This document shows, in pieces, positions 46,053-54,548 of a stretch of DNA of 64,000 nucleotides. The stretch is from Saccharopolyspora_D taberi. Lineage in GTDB: Bacteria; Actinomycetota; Actinomycetes; Mycobacteriales; Pseudonocardiaceae. A model generated the notes under the pieces. That model was given only the letters and a program-made list of their open reading frames with translations, searched no databases and was not told the DNA's origin. Numbering within the stretch: position 1 is the first letter of the stretch; every line of letters begins with the position of its first letter. The position numbers and the translations under genes are program-made. The stretch lies in NCBI RefSeq assembly GCF_039534165.1, contig NZ_BAAAUX010000029.1:62001-126000 (forward strand), written 5' to 3'.

Positions 46053-46631
46053 TCACATCATGCCGTTGAGCTTGTTCAGCAGCCGGGCCATGTCCTTGAG
46101 GTCCTGCGTCGTCCAGCTCGCGAACTGGCCGTGCAGGTGCCTGCGCCGCTGGTTGCGGACCTGCTCCAGCCGGGCTCGCCCCAGCTCGGAGAGCTGGATG
46201 CGGCGGGCGCGGCCGTCGTCCGGGTCGGGCACCCGCTCCAGCAGGTCCAGCTCGACCAGGGTGGCGATCTGCCTGCTCACGGTGGACTTGTCCAGCCGGG
46301 TCCGGTCCGCGACATCCATACCGCGCAGCGGGCCGTGCTCGTCGACCATCAGCAGCAGGCTGTACGACGCCGGGTCGAGGTCCGGGTGCACCTGCTCGGC
46401 GACCATGCTGGAGACGTTGCGGGCCCGGCGGAACATCATCACGAGCTCGCGCTCGATCGCCTCGGCAGCGGTCCGCCGGTCGATGCCTTCGTCGCGGACC
46501 CCGCCACCCGCGCTCCTGGCCTGCTCCTGCTCGATCACGACTCTCCCACTGTCCGCGGACACGGCCGCCGACTCGGCGGCCCCGCAGACAGTATCTTGCG
46601 AAATGTCTGGCTTGGGCAGGTCACCGGCCAT
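46053..46631 (-). CDS. MarR-family regulator
   Basis: A 192-residue protein with a disordered N-terminal 45 residues (SADSGRVVIEQEQARSAGGG) then a MarR winged helix: MFRRARNVSSMVAEQVHPDLDPASYSLLLMV, ADRTRLDKSTVSRQIATLVELDLLERVPDPDDGRARRIQL and a C-terminal dimer helix. ATG 46631 is used (AAGAGAT ahead). It is separated by 23 bp from the next gene upstream on the same strand, so the two may be one transcript. Ligand unknown. Confidence 0.88.
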   Translation of the reverse strand: MAGDLPKPDISQDTVCGAAESAAVSADSGRVVIEQEQARSAGGGVRDEGIDRRTAAEAIERELVMMFRRARNVSSMVAEQVHPDLDPASYSLLLMVDEHGPLRGMDVADRTRLDKSTVSRQIATLVELDLLERVPDPDDGRARRIQLSELGRARLEQVRNQRRRHLHGQFASWTTQDLKDMARLLNKLNGMM

Positions 46632-46654
46632 GATCTCTTCGGGTGGGACGCGAC

Positions 46655-47467
46655 TCAGCGCACCTCGGCGTTCACCCGGTGCCACGGCCGCGGGGTGCCC
46701 TTGGCTTCGAAGTAGTCGCCGCCCTTGCGCTTGACGTCGTCGGTGCCCCAGCTGCGCTGGCGCAGCACCGGGGCCATCCGCGGGATGTGCTTGCGGCAGT
46801 GCACGTAGGACTCCACCACCTGCACGACCACCCAGCGCTCCGGCGTCCGGCCGCGGTCGAACTCGGTCGGCAGCGCCGGGTGCACGGCCCGCAGCTCCGC
46901 GTCCTCCACGACCCGGGCCCGGCCGTTGACGTGCAGGCCGATCAGATCGGTGACGAAGTCGACCATCAGGATCCCGATGTGCGGATTCTCACTGATGTTG
47001 CCGAGGCTGGCGAGCACGCCGTTGCCCCGGTACTCGGGGTATGCGAGGTGGTGGTCGTCGAGCACCTCGATGAAGCCGGGCGGCCCGGCCCGGAGGCTGG
47101 AGTCGCACTCACCACCGGCGTCGGCGGTGGCCACGAAGGCCAGCTCCATCCGGCCGATGAACTCCTTCATCTGCGGGTTGAGGTGGTCGAGCACCTGGTC
47201 GTCGTAGAAGCGGCGCGCTCTCTTCTCGGTGCCGTAGGCGCACTGGAGCAGGTGCTCTCCGGACGATCCGGGCAGCCGGACCGCTTCGTCGGCGAACGGG
47301 TCCGCCGGAGGCTCCAGCGCGGGCCGGGACCGCGTCGGGGGTGGTGGTTCCGACAGCTCCAGCGCCAGCAGCTCCTCGTCCGCGGTGCCGGTCGGCGGCA
47401 GCGGGTCGGGTAACGCGCTCGGGGGTTGGCTGATCACGCGCGCCACCGTGTCACGAAACTCGTCCAT
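46655..47467 (-). CDS. FMN-binding PPOX-type (pyridoxamine phosphate oxidase-like) protein
   Basis: A 270-residue protein with a Pro-rich N-terminus (about 60 residues) and a split-barrel FMN domain: MKEFIGRMELAFVATADAGGECDSSLRAGPPGF, LASLGNISENPHIGILMVDF, DLIGLHVNGRARVV, and YVHCRKHIPRMAP. This COG3576-like branch is often linked to cofactor F420 or FMN reductions or heme utilisation; the substrate is undetermined. It lies divergent from the flavohemoprotein gene, 200 bp apart, and both handle redox cofactors, a possible shared response. Confidence 0.85.
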   Translation of the reverse strand: MDEFRDTVARVISQPPSALPDPLPPTGTADEELLALELSEPPPPTRSRPALEPPADPFADEAVRLPGSSGEHLLQCAYGTEKRARRFYDDQVLDHLNPQMKEFIGRMELAFVATADAGGECDSSLRAGPPGFIEVLDDHHLAYPEYRGNGVLASLGNISENPHIGILMVDFVTDLIGLHVNGRARVVEDAELRAVHPALPTEFDRGRTPERWVVVQVVESYVHCRKHIPRMAPVLRQRSWGTDDVKRKGGDYFEAKGTPRPWHRVNAEVR

Positions 47468-47670
47468 ACGGACAGTGGCCGATACCTGGTTCGCCCAACA
47501 GATCCACGGGATGTCTACAAGTTGTAGTTAAAATGCACTCAAAAGTGCCATCAAGGCGCACGCGACCCAGCGGGCACGTTAAGGTCCCCCCTTGTCGGGG
47601 GACGCTTGGCAGACAGTGACGTGCCTGAAACCGGTGCGACCGCCCACGTGGAGAAGACTGCGCCCGAACC

Positions 47671-48843
47671 ATGACAGCGAACGCCGTACTGAGCCCCGGA
47701 CCGCCCCCGAACCGCGAGCCCTCCGCCGGGGTCAGCCAGATGGTCCGCCTGATCCGCGAGAGCTGGGCCGTGGTCGAACCCCGGGCCGACGAGGTCGCCC
47801 GGTTCTTCTACGGCATGCTCTTCAGCCTGTCGCCTGCCACCCGGGAACTGTTCGCGGTGAACATGGAGGTGCAGCGCAGCAGGCTGCTGCGCGCCCTCGT
47901 GCACGTGATCCAGATGGTCGACCGGCCCGACGACCTGCTGCCCTTCCTGCACCAGCTCGGCCGCGACCACCGCAAGTTCGGCGTGGTCGCCGTGCACTAC
48001 GAGGCCGTCGGCACCGCGCTGCTCGCGTCCATCAAGAAGCACGCGGGCGACGCCTGGACCGAGAGTGTCGAGCGGGCCTGGGCGGAGGCGTACACGGTCA
48101 TGGCCTCGGCCATGACCGAAGCGGCCGCCGCCGACGAGGGCCCCGCCTGGTACAACGGCGAGATCGTCCACCACGAGCGGCTGAGCTGGGACCTCGCCGT
48201 GATCCGGATCGAGCCCGACCATCCGGTGCCCTACCAGGCCGGGCAGTACGTGAGCGTCGAGGTGCCGCAGCGTCCGCGGCTGTGGCGCTACCTGACGCCG
48301 GCCAACGCCCCGCGCGAAGACGGGATCATGGAGTTCCACATCCGCGCCGTCGAGGGCGGCTGGGTCAGCCGCGCGCTGGTCGGGCACGCCCGGCCCGGTG
48401 ACGTGTGGCGGATCGGCTCCCCGATGGGCCGGCTCAACGTGGACCGCGAAGCGGGCCGGGACGTGCTGATGATCGCGGGCGGCACCGGCCTGACACCGAT
48501 GCGCGCGGTCATCGATGATCTGGCGCAGTACGGCGACAACCCGCGGGTGCAGCTGTTCTACGGCGGGCGCGAGCGCGGTGACCTCTACGACCTGGAGAAC
48601 CTCCAGCGGGTCGCGATGAGCAACCCGTGGCTGACGGTGACGCCAGTGCTGGAGAACGACCCGGCGGCGTCTGGCGCCGAGCACGGCACGCTCGCCGACG
48701 TGGTGACCCGCTACGGCGCCTGGTCGGAGCGGGACGTGCTGGTCAGCGGGTCGCCGGGGATGATCCGGGCGACGGTCTCGCGGATGCTGGTGGCCGGGAC
48801 GCCGCTGGACCACATCCAGTACGACCCGTTCACCCTGGACTGA
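47671..48843 (+). CDS. hmp: Flavohemoprotein (globin-FAD/NAD reductase)
   Basis: A 390-residue fusion. Globin domain (about 12-150: MVRLIRESWAVVEPRADEVARFFYGMLFSL, proximal His in FGVVAVHYEAVG) then an FNR-type reductase (FAD region WRYLTPANAPRE, NAD region MIAGGTGLTPMRAVIDDL, C-terminal VSGSPGMIRATVSRML). It would oxidise nitric oxide to nitrate using NAD(P)H and O2. The FAD-binding motif, usually RxYS, is RYLT here, an atypical version seen in some actinobacterial relatives. Its position beside the dnaK/clpB neighbourhood agrees with Rv0385 (from memory). A short AT-rich stretch upstream (47515-47555) may hold a regulator site. Confidence 0.9.
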   Translation: MTANAVLSPGPPPNREPSAGVSQMVRLIRESWAVVEPRADEVARFFYGMLFSLSPATRELFAVNMEVQRSRLLRALVHVIQMVDRPDDLLPFLHQLGRDHRKFGVVAVHYEAVGTALLASIKKHAGDAWTESVERAWAEAYTVMASAMTEAAAADEGPAWYNGEIVHHERLSWDLAVIRIEPDHPVPYQAGQYVSVEVPQRPRLWRYLTPANAPREDGIMEFHIRAVEGGWVSRALVGHARPGDVWRIGSPMGRLNVDREAGRDVLMIAGGTGLTPMRAVIDDLAQYGDNPRVQLFYGGRERGDLYDLENLQRVAMSNPWLTVTPVLENDPAASGAEHGTLADVVTRYGAWSERDVLVSGSPGMIRATVSRMLVAGTPLDHIQYDPFTLD

Positions 48844-48850
48844 GCCCCGG

Positions 48851-49300
48851 ATGACCGCGCGGTCGGGACCGTTCTGGGACGCGATGAACGGCCGGGCGCC
48901 GATGCCGCCGGCGGCGGCGTCGCTGGGCATGGAGTTCGTCGCCGCCGACGAGAAGCGCGGCACGATCGAGCTCGCGTTCACCGCGACCCGGGACTTCACG
49001 AATCCGGCGGGCAACGTGCTCGGGGCGTTCCTCGCGGCGATGCTCTACGACACGGTCGGCCCCGCGCTGCTCTCCACACTCGGGTCGGACCAGTTCCAGT
49101 CCACCGCGGACCTCAACGTCCGGTTCCTCCGGCCCGTCCGCCCCGGGCGGATCATCGGAAGTGGCCGCGTCGTGCACCGCGACGGGGACCTGGCCCACCT
49201 GGAAGCAGCGCTGTTCACCGGAGACTCCCCGGAGCCCGTCGCGACGGCGTCCGCCACCGCGCGGGTCATCTCCTGGGACCAGGCGCCCGGAGCTGTGTAG
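48851..49300 (+). CDS. PaaI-family (hotdog) thioesterase
   Basis: A 149-residue hotdog-fold protein: LGMEFVAADEKRGTIELAFTATRDFTNPAGNVLGAFLAAMLYDT, HLEAALFTGD and ATASATARVI. Matches the PaaI/YbgC-like acyl-CoA thioesterase pattern with the Asn-Pro-Ala-Gly-x-Val-x-Gly loop. It is 7 bp after the flavohemoprotein stop, so probably co-transcribed; it converges with hspR with only 5 bp between stops. Substrate acyl chain unknown. Confidence 0.85.
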   Translation: MTARSGPFWDAMNGRAPMPPAAASLGMEFVAADEKRGTIELAFTATRDFTNPAGNVLGAFLAAMLYDTVGPALLSTLGSDQFQSTADLNVRFLRPVRPGRIIGSGRVVHRDGDLAHLEAALFTGDSPEPVATASATARVISWDQAPGAV

Positions 49301-49305
49301 CGGGT

Positions 49306-49767
49306 TCAGCGCTTGCGGTCGGGTTTCCAGACGACGAGCGCGGTTTCCTGCCGGACCGGGACCAGGTCGCGGCGGTAGGAGGCGTGCACCTGGGCCGCGG
49401 CCTGCTCGGCGGCGGCGTGCGCGGCGGCGACCTCGGTCATCAGCTCCTGCACCTTCTCGCGCAGCGCGTCGACCTCGTTCTCCAGCTCGATGATCCGCTT
49501 GATGCCCGCGAGGTTGACGCCCTCCTCCTGGGAGAGCCGCTGGACCTCGCGCAGCAGGGCGATGTCGCGCGCCGAGTAGCGGCGCCCGCCCGCAGGGGTC
49601 CGCCCGGGGGAGACCAGGCCGAGCCGGTCGTAGCTGCGCAAGGTCTGGGCGTGCAGCCCGGACAGCTCGGCGGCGACCGAGATCACGAACACCGGGGTGT
49701 CCTCGTTGGCGCCGGGTGGGAACCCGACCGTCATGGTCAGCCGTGAACGCCGCTCACCGCTGGTCAT
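49306..49767 (-). CDS. hspR: HspR, MerR-family heat-shock repressor
   Basis: A 153-residue MerR-like repressor: TPVFVISVAAELSGLHAQTLRSYDRLGLVSPGRTPAGGRRYSARDIALL, with a coiled-coil VDALREKVQEL. It binds HAIR sequences (CTTGAGT-N7-ACTCAAG) and uses DnaK as co-repressor. Last gene of the dnaK-grpE-dnaJ-hspR operon; it begins 3 bp after the dnaJ stop with GGGAGG ahead. Two HAIR sites precede dnaK and one precedes clpB in this window. The C-terminal tail is longer than in Streptomyces HspR as I know it, unexplained. Confidence 0.95.
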   Translation of the reverse strand: MTSGERRSRLTMTVGFPPGANEDTPVFVISVAAELSGLHAQTLRSYDRLGLVSPGRTPAGGRRYSARDIALLREVQRLSQEEGVNLAGIKRIIELENEVDALREKVQELMTEVAAAHAAAEQAAAQVHASYRRDLVPVRQETALVVWKPDRKR

Positions 49768-49770
49768 GCC

Positions 49771-50943
49771 TTACCTCCCGAGCAACTCGTCGAGGTCCCC
49801 GCGCGGGTCGTGATCCGCGGTCGCCTCCGCGTACGCACGCAACGCCTCCGCCGCCTTGCCGTCCAACTTGGACGGAACCGCGACCTGCAGGGTGACCAGG
49901 AGATCACCGCTGCCACCGGTCTTGTTCTGCACGCCCTTGCCGCGGACCCGCAGGGTCCGGCCGCTGCTGGTGCCCGGCTGGACCTTCAGCGACACCTTCC
50001 CGTCGAGGGTCGGCACCGTCAACGTAGTTCCCAAGGTCAACTCGGGGAAGGTGACCGGAACCGTGATGGTGAGGTCGTCACCGGATCGGCCGAACACGCG
50101 GTGCGGCTTGACGTGCACCACGACGTAGAGGTCGCCCGCCGCCGCACCGTGCTTGCCCGGCTCGCCCTGGGCGGCCAGCCGGATCCGCTGCCCGTCCGAG
50201 ACCCCCTGCGGGATGCGGACGGTCAGGGTGCGGGTGCGCGTGCTGACGCCCTCGCCCCGGCACTCGGGGCACGGGTCGTCGATGAGCTGCCCGCGACCGC
50301 GGCAGTCCGGGCACGGCTCGCTGAACGCGAACGCGCCCTGGTTGCGGGTCACCAGCCCGGCGCCCGCGCAGGTCGAGCAGGTGCGCGGGCGGGTGCCGGG
50401 GCGCGCACCGGAGCCGTGGCAGTTCGTGCAGGTCGCCGGGCTGGACAGGCGCAGCGGGACGGTCGCGCCCCGGACCGACTCGGTGAAGTCGATCGTCACC
50501 TCGGTCTCGACGTCGGCGCCGCGCCGGGGCCGGTTGGCCGTGGTCGCGCCGCCGCCGCGGCGGTTGCCGAACAGGCCGCCGAACAGGTCGCCGAGCCCGC
50601 CGCCACCGGCCTGCGCACCGCCGAACAGGTCGCCGAGGTCGAAACCGCCGGTACCGCTGCCGAAGCCGCCGAAACCGGGGCCGCCCTGCCCGCTGCCGAA
50701 GCCCGCGCCGAACAGCCTGCGGGCCTCGTCGTACTGCTTGCGCTTCTCCGGGTCCGAGAGCACCCCGTAGGCCTCGGACACGGCCTTGAACTTGTTCTCG
50801 GCGCGGCTGTTACCGGGGTTGGCGTCGGGGTGGTTCTCCCGCGCCAGCTTCCGGTACGCCTTCTTGATCTCGTCCGACGACGCGTCGGAAGAGACGCCCA
50901 GTTCGGCGTAGAAATCCTTGTCGAGCCATTCCCGTGCACTCAC
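49771..50943 (-). CDS. dnaJ: DnaJ co-chaperone
   Basis: A 390-residue type I J-protein. J-domain with HPD (KLARENHPDANPGN), a Gly/Phe-rich region (about 75-140), four CxxCxGxG zinc motifs (CTNCHGSG, CSTCAGAG, CPDCRGRG, CPECRGEG) and the C-terminal client-binding domains. It delivers unfolded proteins to DnaK and stimulates its ATPase. GTG start, 25 bp after grpE. Co-transcribed in the hsp operon. Confidence 0.97.
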   Translation of the reverse strand: MSAREWLDKDFYAELGVSSDASSDEIKKAYRKLARENHPDANPGNSRAENKFKAVSEAYGVLSDPEKRKQYDEARRLFGAGFGSGQGGPGFGGFGSGTGGFDLGDLFGGAQAGGGGLGDLFGGLFGNRRGGGATTANRPRRGADVETEVTIDFTESVRGATVPLRLSSPATCTNCHGSGARPGTRPRTCSTCAGAGLVTRNQGAFAFSEPCPDCRGRGQLIDDPCPECRGEGVSTRTRTLTVRIPQGVSDGQRIRLAAQGEPGKHGAAAGDLYVVVHVKPHRVFGRSGDDLTITVPVTFPELTLGTTLTVPTLDGKVSLKVQPGTSSGRTLRVRGKGVQNKTGGSGDLLVTLQVAVPSKLDGKAAEALRAYAEATADHDPRGDLDELLGR

Positions 50944-50967
50944 TGGACGCCCCTCCTCCCGCTCACG

Positions 50968-51639
50968 TCAGCCTTGCTCTGCCGGGGCCTCGCCCGGTTC
51001 GTGGTCGGTCACCGCGACCATCGCCGGGCGCAGCACCCGCTCGCCGAACCGGTACCCGCGCCGCAGCACCGCGGTCACCGTCGGTCCGGAGACCTCCGGC
51101 GAGGTGCTGTGCTGCACCGCCTCGTGCACCGACGGGTCGAACTCGTCGCCCTCCTCGCCGAACGCCACCAGGCCGGCCGCGTTCAACGAACCGACGAGCT
51201 TGTCGGCCACGGCCTTGAAGGCACCGTTGAGGTCGCCGTGCGACTCCGCGCGCTCCAGGTCGTCGAGCACCGTCAGCAGGTCGCCCGCCACGGACGCCTT
51301 CGCGGCCTCGATCACCGCTTCGCGGTCGCGTTCCACCCGCTTGCGGTAGTTCGCGTACTCGGCGGTGACCCGCTTGAGGTCCGCGGTCAGCTCGTCGACC
51401 TGCGCCTGCAGCCCGGTCGGGGCCTCGCCGACGGCCGCCTCGGCCTCGGCGAGCTCGTCGTCGAGGGTGCCGGAGATGGACGCGGCCACGTCCGGCTCGC
51501 CCTGGTCCGGGCCCGGCCCGGCGGCCGGGTCCGGAGTCCGGCGCTGACCGGTCTCCGGGTCGATCCGGCGGCGGTCCCGGACCACGACCGGCTCCTGCTC
51601 ACCTTCGTTCTGCGACATCTCTGGCCCGTCCGCCGTCAC
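50968..51639 (-). CDS. grpE: GrpE nucleotide-exchange factor
   Basis: A 223-residue protein with an acidic disordered N-terminus, a long coiled coil (ADLKRVTAEYANYRKRVERDREAV) and the beta-domain (EEGDEFDPSVHEAVQHSTSPEV, TVLRRGYRFGERVLRPAMVAV). It releases ADP from DnaK. GTG 51639 overlaps the dnaK stop (GTGA); an ATG seven codons on (MSQNEGEQ) is also possible. Confidence 0.96.
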   Translation of the reverse strand: MTADGPEMSQNEGEQEPVVVRDRRRIDPETGQRRTPDPAAGPGPDQGEPDVAASISGTLDDELAEAEAAVGEAPTGLQAQVDELTADLKRVTAEYANYRKRVERDREAVIEAAKASVAGDLLTVLDDLERAESHGDLNGAFKAVADKLVGSLNAAGLVAFGEEGDEFDPSVHEAVQHSTSPEVSGPTVTAVLRRGYRFGERVLRPAMVAVTDHEPGEAPAEQG

Positions 51640-53495
51640 TTCTTCTTCTCGTCCTCGTCGTCGACGATCTCCGCGTCCACCACGTCGTCGTCGGCCTTGG
51701 CCGAGGAGGTGGCGTCATCGGCGGCACCCGCGCCCGCACCGGCGGCGCCGGCACCGGCGTCGGCGTAGAGGGCCTGGCCGAGGGCCTGGGACTCGGTGGC
51801 GAGCTTCTCCACCGCGTTCTTGATCGCGGTGACGTCCTCGCCCTTGAGCGCCTCGTTGACCTCGTCGATGGCGGCCTTGACCTTGGTCTTGGCCTCCTCG
51901 GGCAGCTTCTCGTCGTTGTCCTTGAGGACCTTCTCGGTCTGGTAGACCAGCGTCTCGGCCTGGTTGCGGGCCTCGGCCTCCTCGCGGCGCTTCTTGTCCT
52001 CCTCCGCGTGGGCCTCGGCGTCCTTGACCATGCGGTCGATGTCGTCCTTCGGCAGCGCGGAGCCGCCGGTGATGGTCATCGACTGCTCCTTGCCAGTGCC
52101 CAGGTCCTTGGCGTTGACGTGCACGATGCCGTTGGCGTCGATGTCGAACGAGACCTCGATCTGCGGCACGCCGCGCGGCGCCGGGGGCAGCCCGGTCAGC
52201 TCGAACATGCCGAGCTTCTTGTTGTGCGCGGCGATCTCGCGCTCGCCCTGGAAGACCTGGATCTGCACCGACGGCTGGTTGTCGTCGGCGGTGGTGAAGG
52301 TCTCGGACCGCTTGGTGGGGATGGTGGTGTTGCGCTCGATGAGCTTGGTCATGATGCCGCCCTTGGTCTCGATGCCCAGGGACAGCGGGGTGACGTCCAG
52401 CAGCAGGACGTCCTTGACCTCACCGCGCAGCACGCCCGCCTGCAGCGCGGCGCCCACGGCGACGACCTCGTCCGGGTTGACGCCCTTGTTCGGCTCCTTG
52501 CCGCCGGTCAGCTCCTTGACCAGGTCGGAGACCGCGGGCATGCGGGTCGAACCGCCGACCAGCACCACGTGGTCGATGTCGCCGACCTTGATGCCGGCGT
52601 CGCGGATCACGGCCTCGAACGGCTTGCGGGTGCGCTCCAGCAGGTCCGAGGTGATGCGCTGGAACTCCGCCCGGGACAGGGTCTCGTCCAGGAACAGCGG
52701 GTTCTTGTCCGAGTCGACCGTGATGTAGGGCAGGTTGATGTTGGCCGTCGACGACGACGAGAGCTCGATCTTGGCCTTCTCCGCGGCTTCCTTGATCCGC
52801 TGCAGGGCCATCTTGTCCTTGGTCAGGTCGATGCCGTTGGAGGACTTGAACTTCTCCACCAGCCACTCGACGACCCGCTCGTCCCAGTCGTCACCGCCCA
52901 GGTGGTTGTCACCGCTGGTGGCGCGCACCTCCACGACGCCCTCGCCGATCTCCAGCAGCGACACGTCGAACGTGCCACCACCGAGGTCGAACACCAGGAT
53001 CGTCTGCTCCTTCTCGCCCTTGTCCAGGCCGTAGGCGAGGGCGGCGGCGGTCGGCTCGTTGACGATCCGCAGCACGTTCAGGCCCGCGATCTGGCCTGCC
53101 TCCTTGGTGGCCTGCCGCTGCGCGTCCTCGAAGTACGCGGGAACCGTGATCACCGCGTCGGTGACGTCCTCGCCCAGGTAAGCCTCGGCGTCGCGCTTGA
53201 GCTTCATCAGCACCCGCGCCGAGATCTCCTGCGGCGTGTACGCCTTGTCGTCGACCGTGGTCTTCCAGTCGGTACCCATGTGCCGCTTGACCGACCGGAT
53301 CGTGCGATCCACGTTGGTCACCGCCTGGTTCTTCGCCGGCTGGCCCGTGAGGATCTCGCCGTTCTTCGCGAACGCCACCACGGACGGCGTGGTCCGCGAG
53401 CCCTCCGAGTTGGCGATCACCGTCGACTCACCGCCCTCAAGGACGGAAACGACGGAGTTGGTCGTCCCCAGGTCGATTCCGACCGCTCGCGCCAT
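51636..53495 (-). CDS. dnaK: Chaperone DnaK (Hsp70)
   Basis: A 619-residue Hsp70. Signatures MARAVGIDLGTTNSVVSVLEGG, NEPTAAALAYGLDKG, IGTGVT-region equivalent LVFDLGGGTFDVSLLEIG, and VLVGGSTRMPAVSDLV; substrate domain with the C-terminal lid and a tail ending DDEDEKKK. GGAGGAA stands before ATG 53495. It opens the operon; the leader holds two HAIR elements, so it is HspR-repressed and acts as its own co-repressor sensor. Confidence 0.98.
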   Translation of the reverse strand: MARAVGIDLGTTNSVVSVLEGGESTVIANSEGSRTTPSVVAFAKNGEILTGQPAKNQAVTNVDRTIRSVKRHMGTDWKTTVDDKAYTPQEISARVLMKLKRDAEAYLGEDVTDAVITVPAYFEDAQRQATKEAGQIAGLNVLRIVNEPTAAALAYGLDKGEKEQTILVFDLGGGTFDVSLLEIGEGVVEVRATSGDNHLGGDDWDERVVEWLVEKFKSSNGIDLTKDKMALQRIKEAAEKAKIELSSSSTANINLPYITVDSDKNPLFLDETLSRAEFQRITSDLLERTRKPFEAVIRDAGIKVGDIDHVVLVGGSTRMPAVSDLVKELTGGKEPNKGVNPDEVVAVGAALQAGVLRGEVKDVLLLDVTPLSLGIETKGGIMTKLIERNTTIPTKRSETFTTADDNQPSVQIQVFQGEREIAAHNKKLGMFELTGLPPAPRGVPQIEVSFDIDANGIVHVNAKDLGTGKEQSMTITGGSALPKDDIDRMVKDAEAHAEEDKKRREEAEARNQAETLVYQTEKVLKDNDEKLPEEAKTKVKAAIDEVNEALKGEDVTAIKNAVEKLATESQALGQALYADAGAGAAGAGAGAADDATSSAKADDDVVDAEIVDDEDEKKK

Positions 53496-53546
53496 GGGTG
53501 GTTCCTCCTGCTCAATTGCCTGTCCGCCCAAGGGCTGGTCAAGCCC

Positions 53547-53567
53547 GTTGAGCCTTGCTGGCTCAAG
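53547..53567. promoter_or_regulatory. HAIR repeat 1 upstream of dnaK
   Basis: GTTGAGC-N7-GCTCAAG (minus strand CTTGAGC-N7-GCTCAAC), two changes from the HspR consensus that keep the dyad mostly intact; 52 bp before dnaK. Confidence 0.8.
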
Positions 53568-53601
53568 TTTTACCGACTCGGGTCCGCCCCCGTCAAACCG
53601 G

Positions 53602-53622
53602 GTTGAGCCGATCGCACTCAAG
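53602..53622. promoter_or_regulatory. HAIR repeat 2 upstream of dnaK
   Basis: GTTGAGC-N7-ACTCAAG (minus strand CTTGAGT-N7-GCTCAAC), 55 bp further out than repeat 1, that is about five helical turns apart, same face. Confidence 0.82.
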
Positions 53623-53673
53623 CTTTCTGCCTGTCCAACGCCCGGCCAGGTCAGGAAGTTCCCGGGACGCGAA

Positions 53674-53707
53674 GCAGCCGTGCGCCCGACTGCGGACGCA
53701 CGGCTGC
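53674..53707. terminator. Hairpin terminator after DUF4097 pair
   Basis: Perfect 11-bp stem GCAGCCGTGCG/CGCACGGCTGC with a 12-base loop, 11 bp beyond the stop of the downstream DUF4097 gene. Confidence 0.78.
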
Positions 53708-53717
53708 CCGGCGGTGC

Positions 53718-54503
53718 TCAGAGCGGCTTGACCTCGATCGATCCGCTTCCCGTGGACAGCCGGAGCTGCCGCGGGGCGTTCGGGTCCTGCGCCACGCCGA
53801 TCTCCTCGCCGCCGCTTCCCGTGTCCGATTCCACCCGGTAGCCGCCCGAGGGGACCGAGAGGTCGATCCCGCCGCTGCCGGTGTGGATGTCGACGTCCTG
53901 CGGAGCGGCCAGGCGCGCCGACACCGATCCCGAGCTGACGTCGGCCCGGAAGCGGGCGCCGCGCAGGTCGTCGGCGTCGATCCCGCCGCTGCTGCTCTCG
54001 ACGTCGACGTCACCGCCGATGTCCTTCAAGGTCACCTCGCCGGAGCTGGCCTTCACCACCACCGGCCCGGCCACCCGGCGCAGCTCGACCCCGCCGGATC
54101 CCACGCGGGCGTCCACCGAGGTCATCCCGTCCACGTCGAGGTCGCCCGACCCGAGCTCGCCGCTGACCGGCACCGGAGCGGGCAGCGTGACCCAGTACCG
54201 GACTTCGCAGTTCCACCCGCACTCGGCGTCGAGCCGCAGCTCGCCGCCCTCGACGCGGTGCGCGGGACCGCTGCCGCCACCGCCCCACCAGCTCCGGCGC
54301 ACCTCCTCGCGGACCTCTCCCCGCGCGCCGGGCACGTACCGGATCTCGACGTCCCCCGACCCGCCGTTGAGCTCGACGCCGCTGATCCCGTCCACCGGCG
54401 TCACCGTCGACTCGGCCGCGCCGGGAACCGACGCCCAGGTCAGCGCCGCACCTCCCAGCAACACCAGCACCGCTCCGCCGACCGCGAGCCCCACACGAAC
54501 CAT
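53718..54503 (-). CDS. DUF4097 putative adhesin-like protein, copy 2
   Basis: A 261-residue protein with an N-terminal helix (MVRVGLAVGGAVLVLLGGAAL) as signal anchor and a right-handed beta-helix-like DUF4097 region of short repeats (GELGSGDLDVDG, VDARVGSGGVELRRVAGP, VDVESSSGGIDADDL). Conserved CGWNCEV carries two Cys. It is a close tandem paralogue of the next gene upstream (54549-55331). ATG 54503 (GGGGGAAG ahead) is chosen over the longer frame, which would remove the signal character. Surface or periplasmic, function unknown. Confidence 0.85.
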   Translation of the reverse strand: MVRVGLAVGGAVLVLLGGAALTWASVPGAAESTVTPVDGISGVELNGGSGDVEIRYVPGARGEVREEVRRSWWGGGGSGPAHRVEGGELRLDAECGWNCEVRYWVTLPAPVPVSGELGSGDLDVDGMTSVDARVGSGGVELRRVAGPVVVKASSGEVTLKDIGGDVDVESSSGGIDADDLRGARFRADVSSGSVSARLAAPQDVDIHTGSGGIDLSVPSGGYRVESDTGSGGEEIGVAQDPNAPRQLRLSTGSGSIEVKPL

Positions 54504-54548
54504 CACGACTTCCCCCTTGTGATCACTGCTCAAGTTGCGGCCGACTCT

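Noticed and set aside
45000..46715. Long frame through the 8-bp and 27-bp arrays
   Set aside because: An 8-bp unit cycles through phases; peptide is low complexity and ends antisense to a MarR gene.
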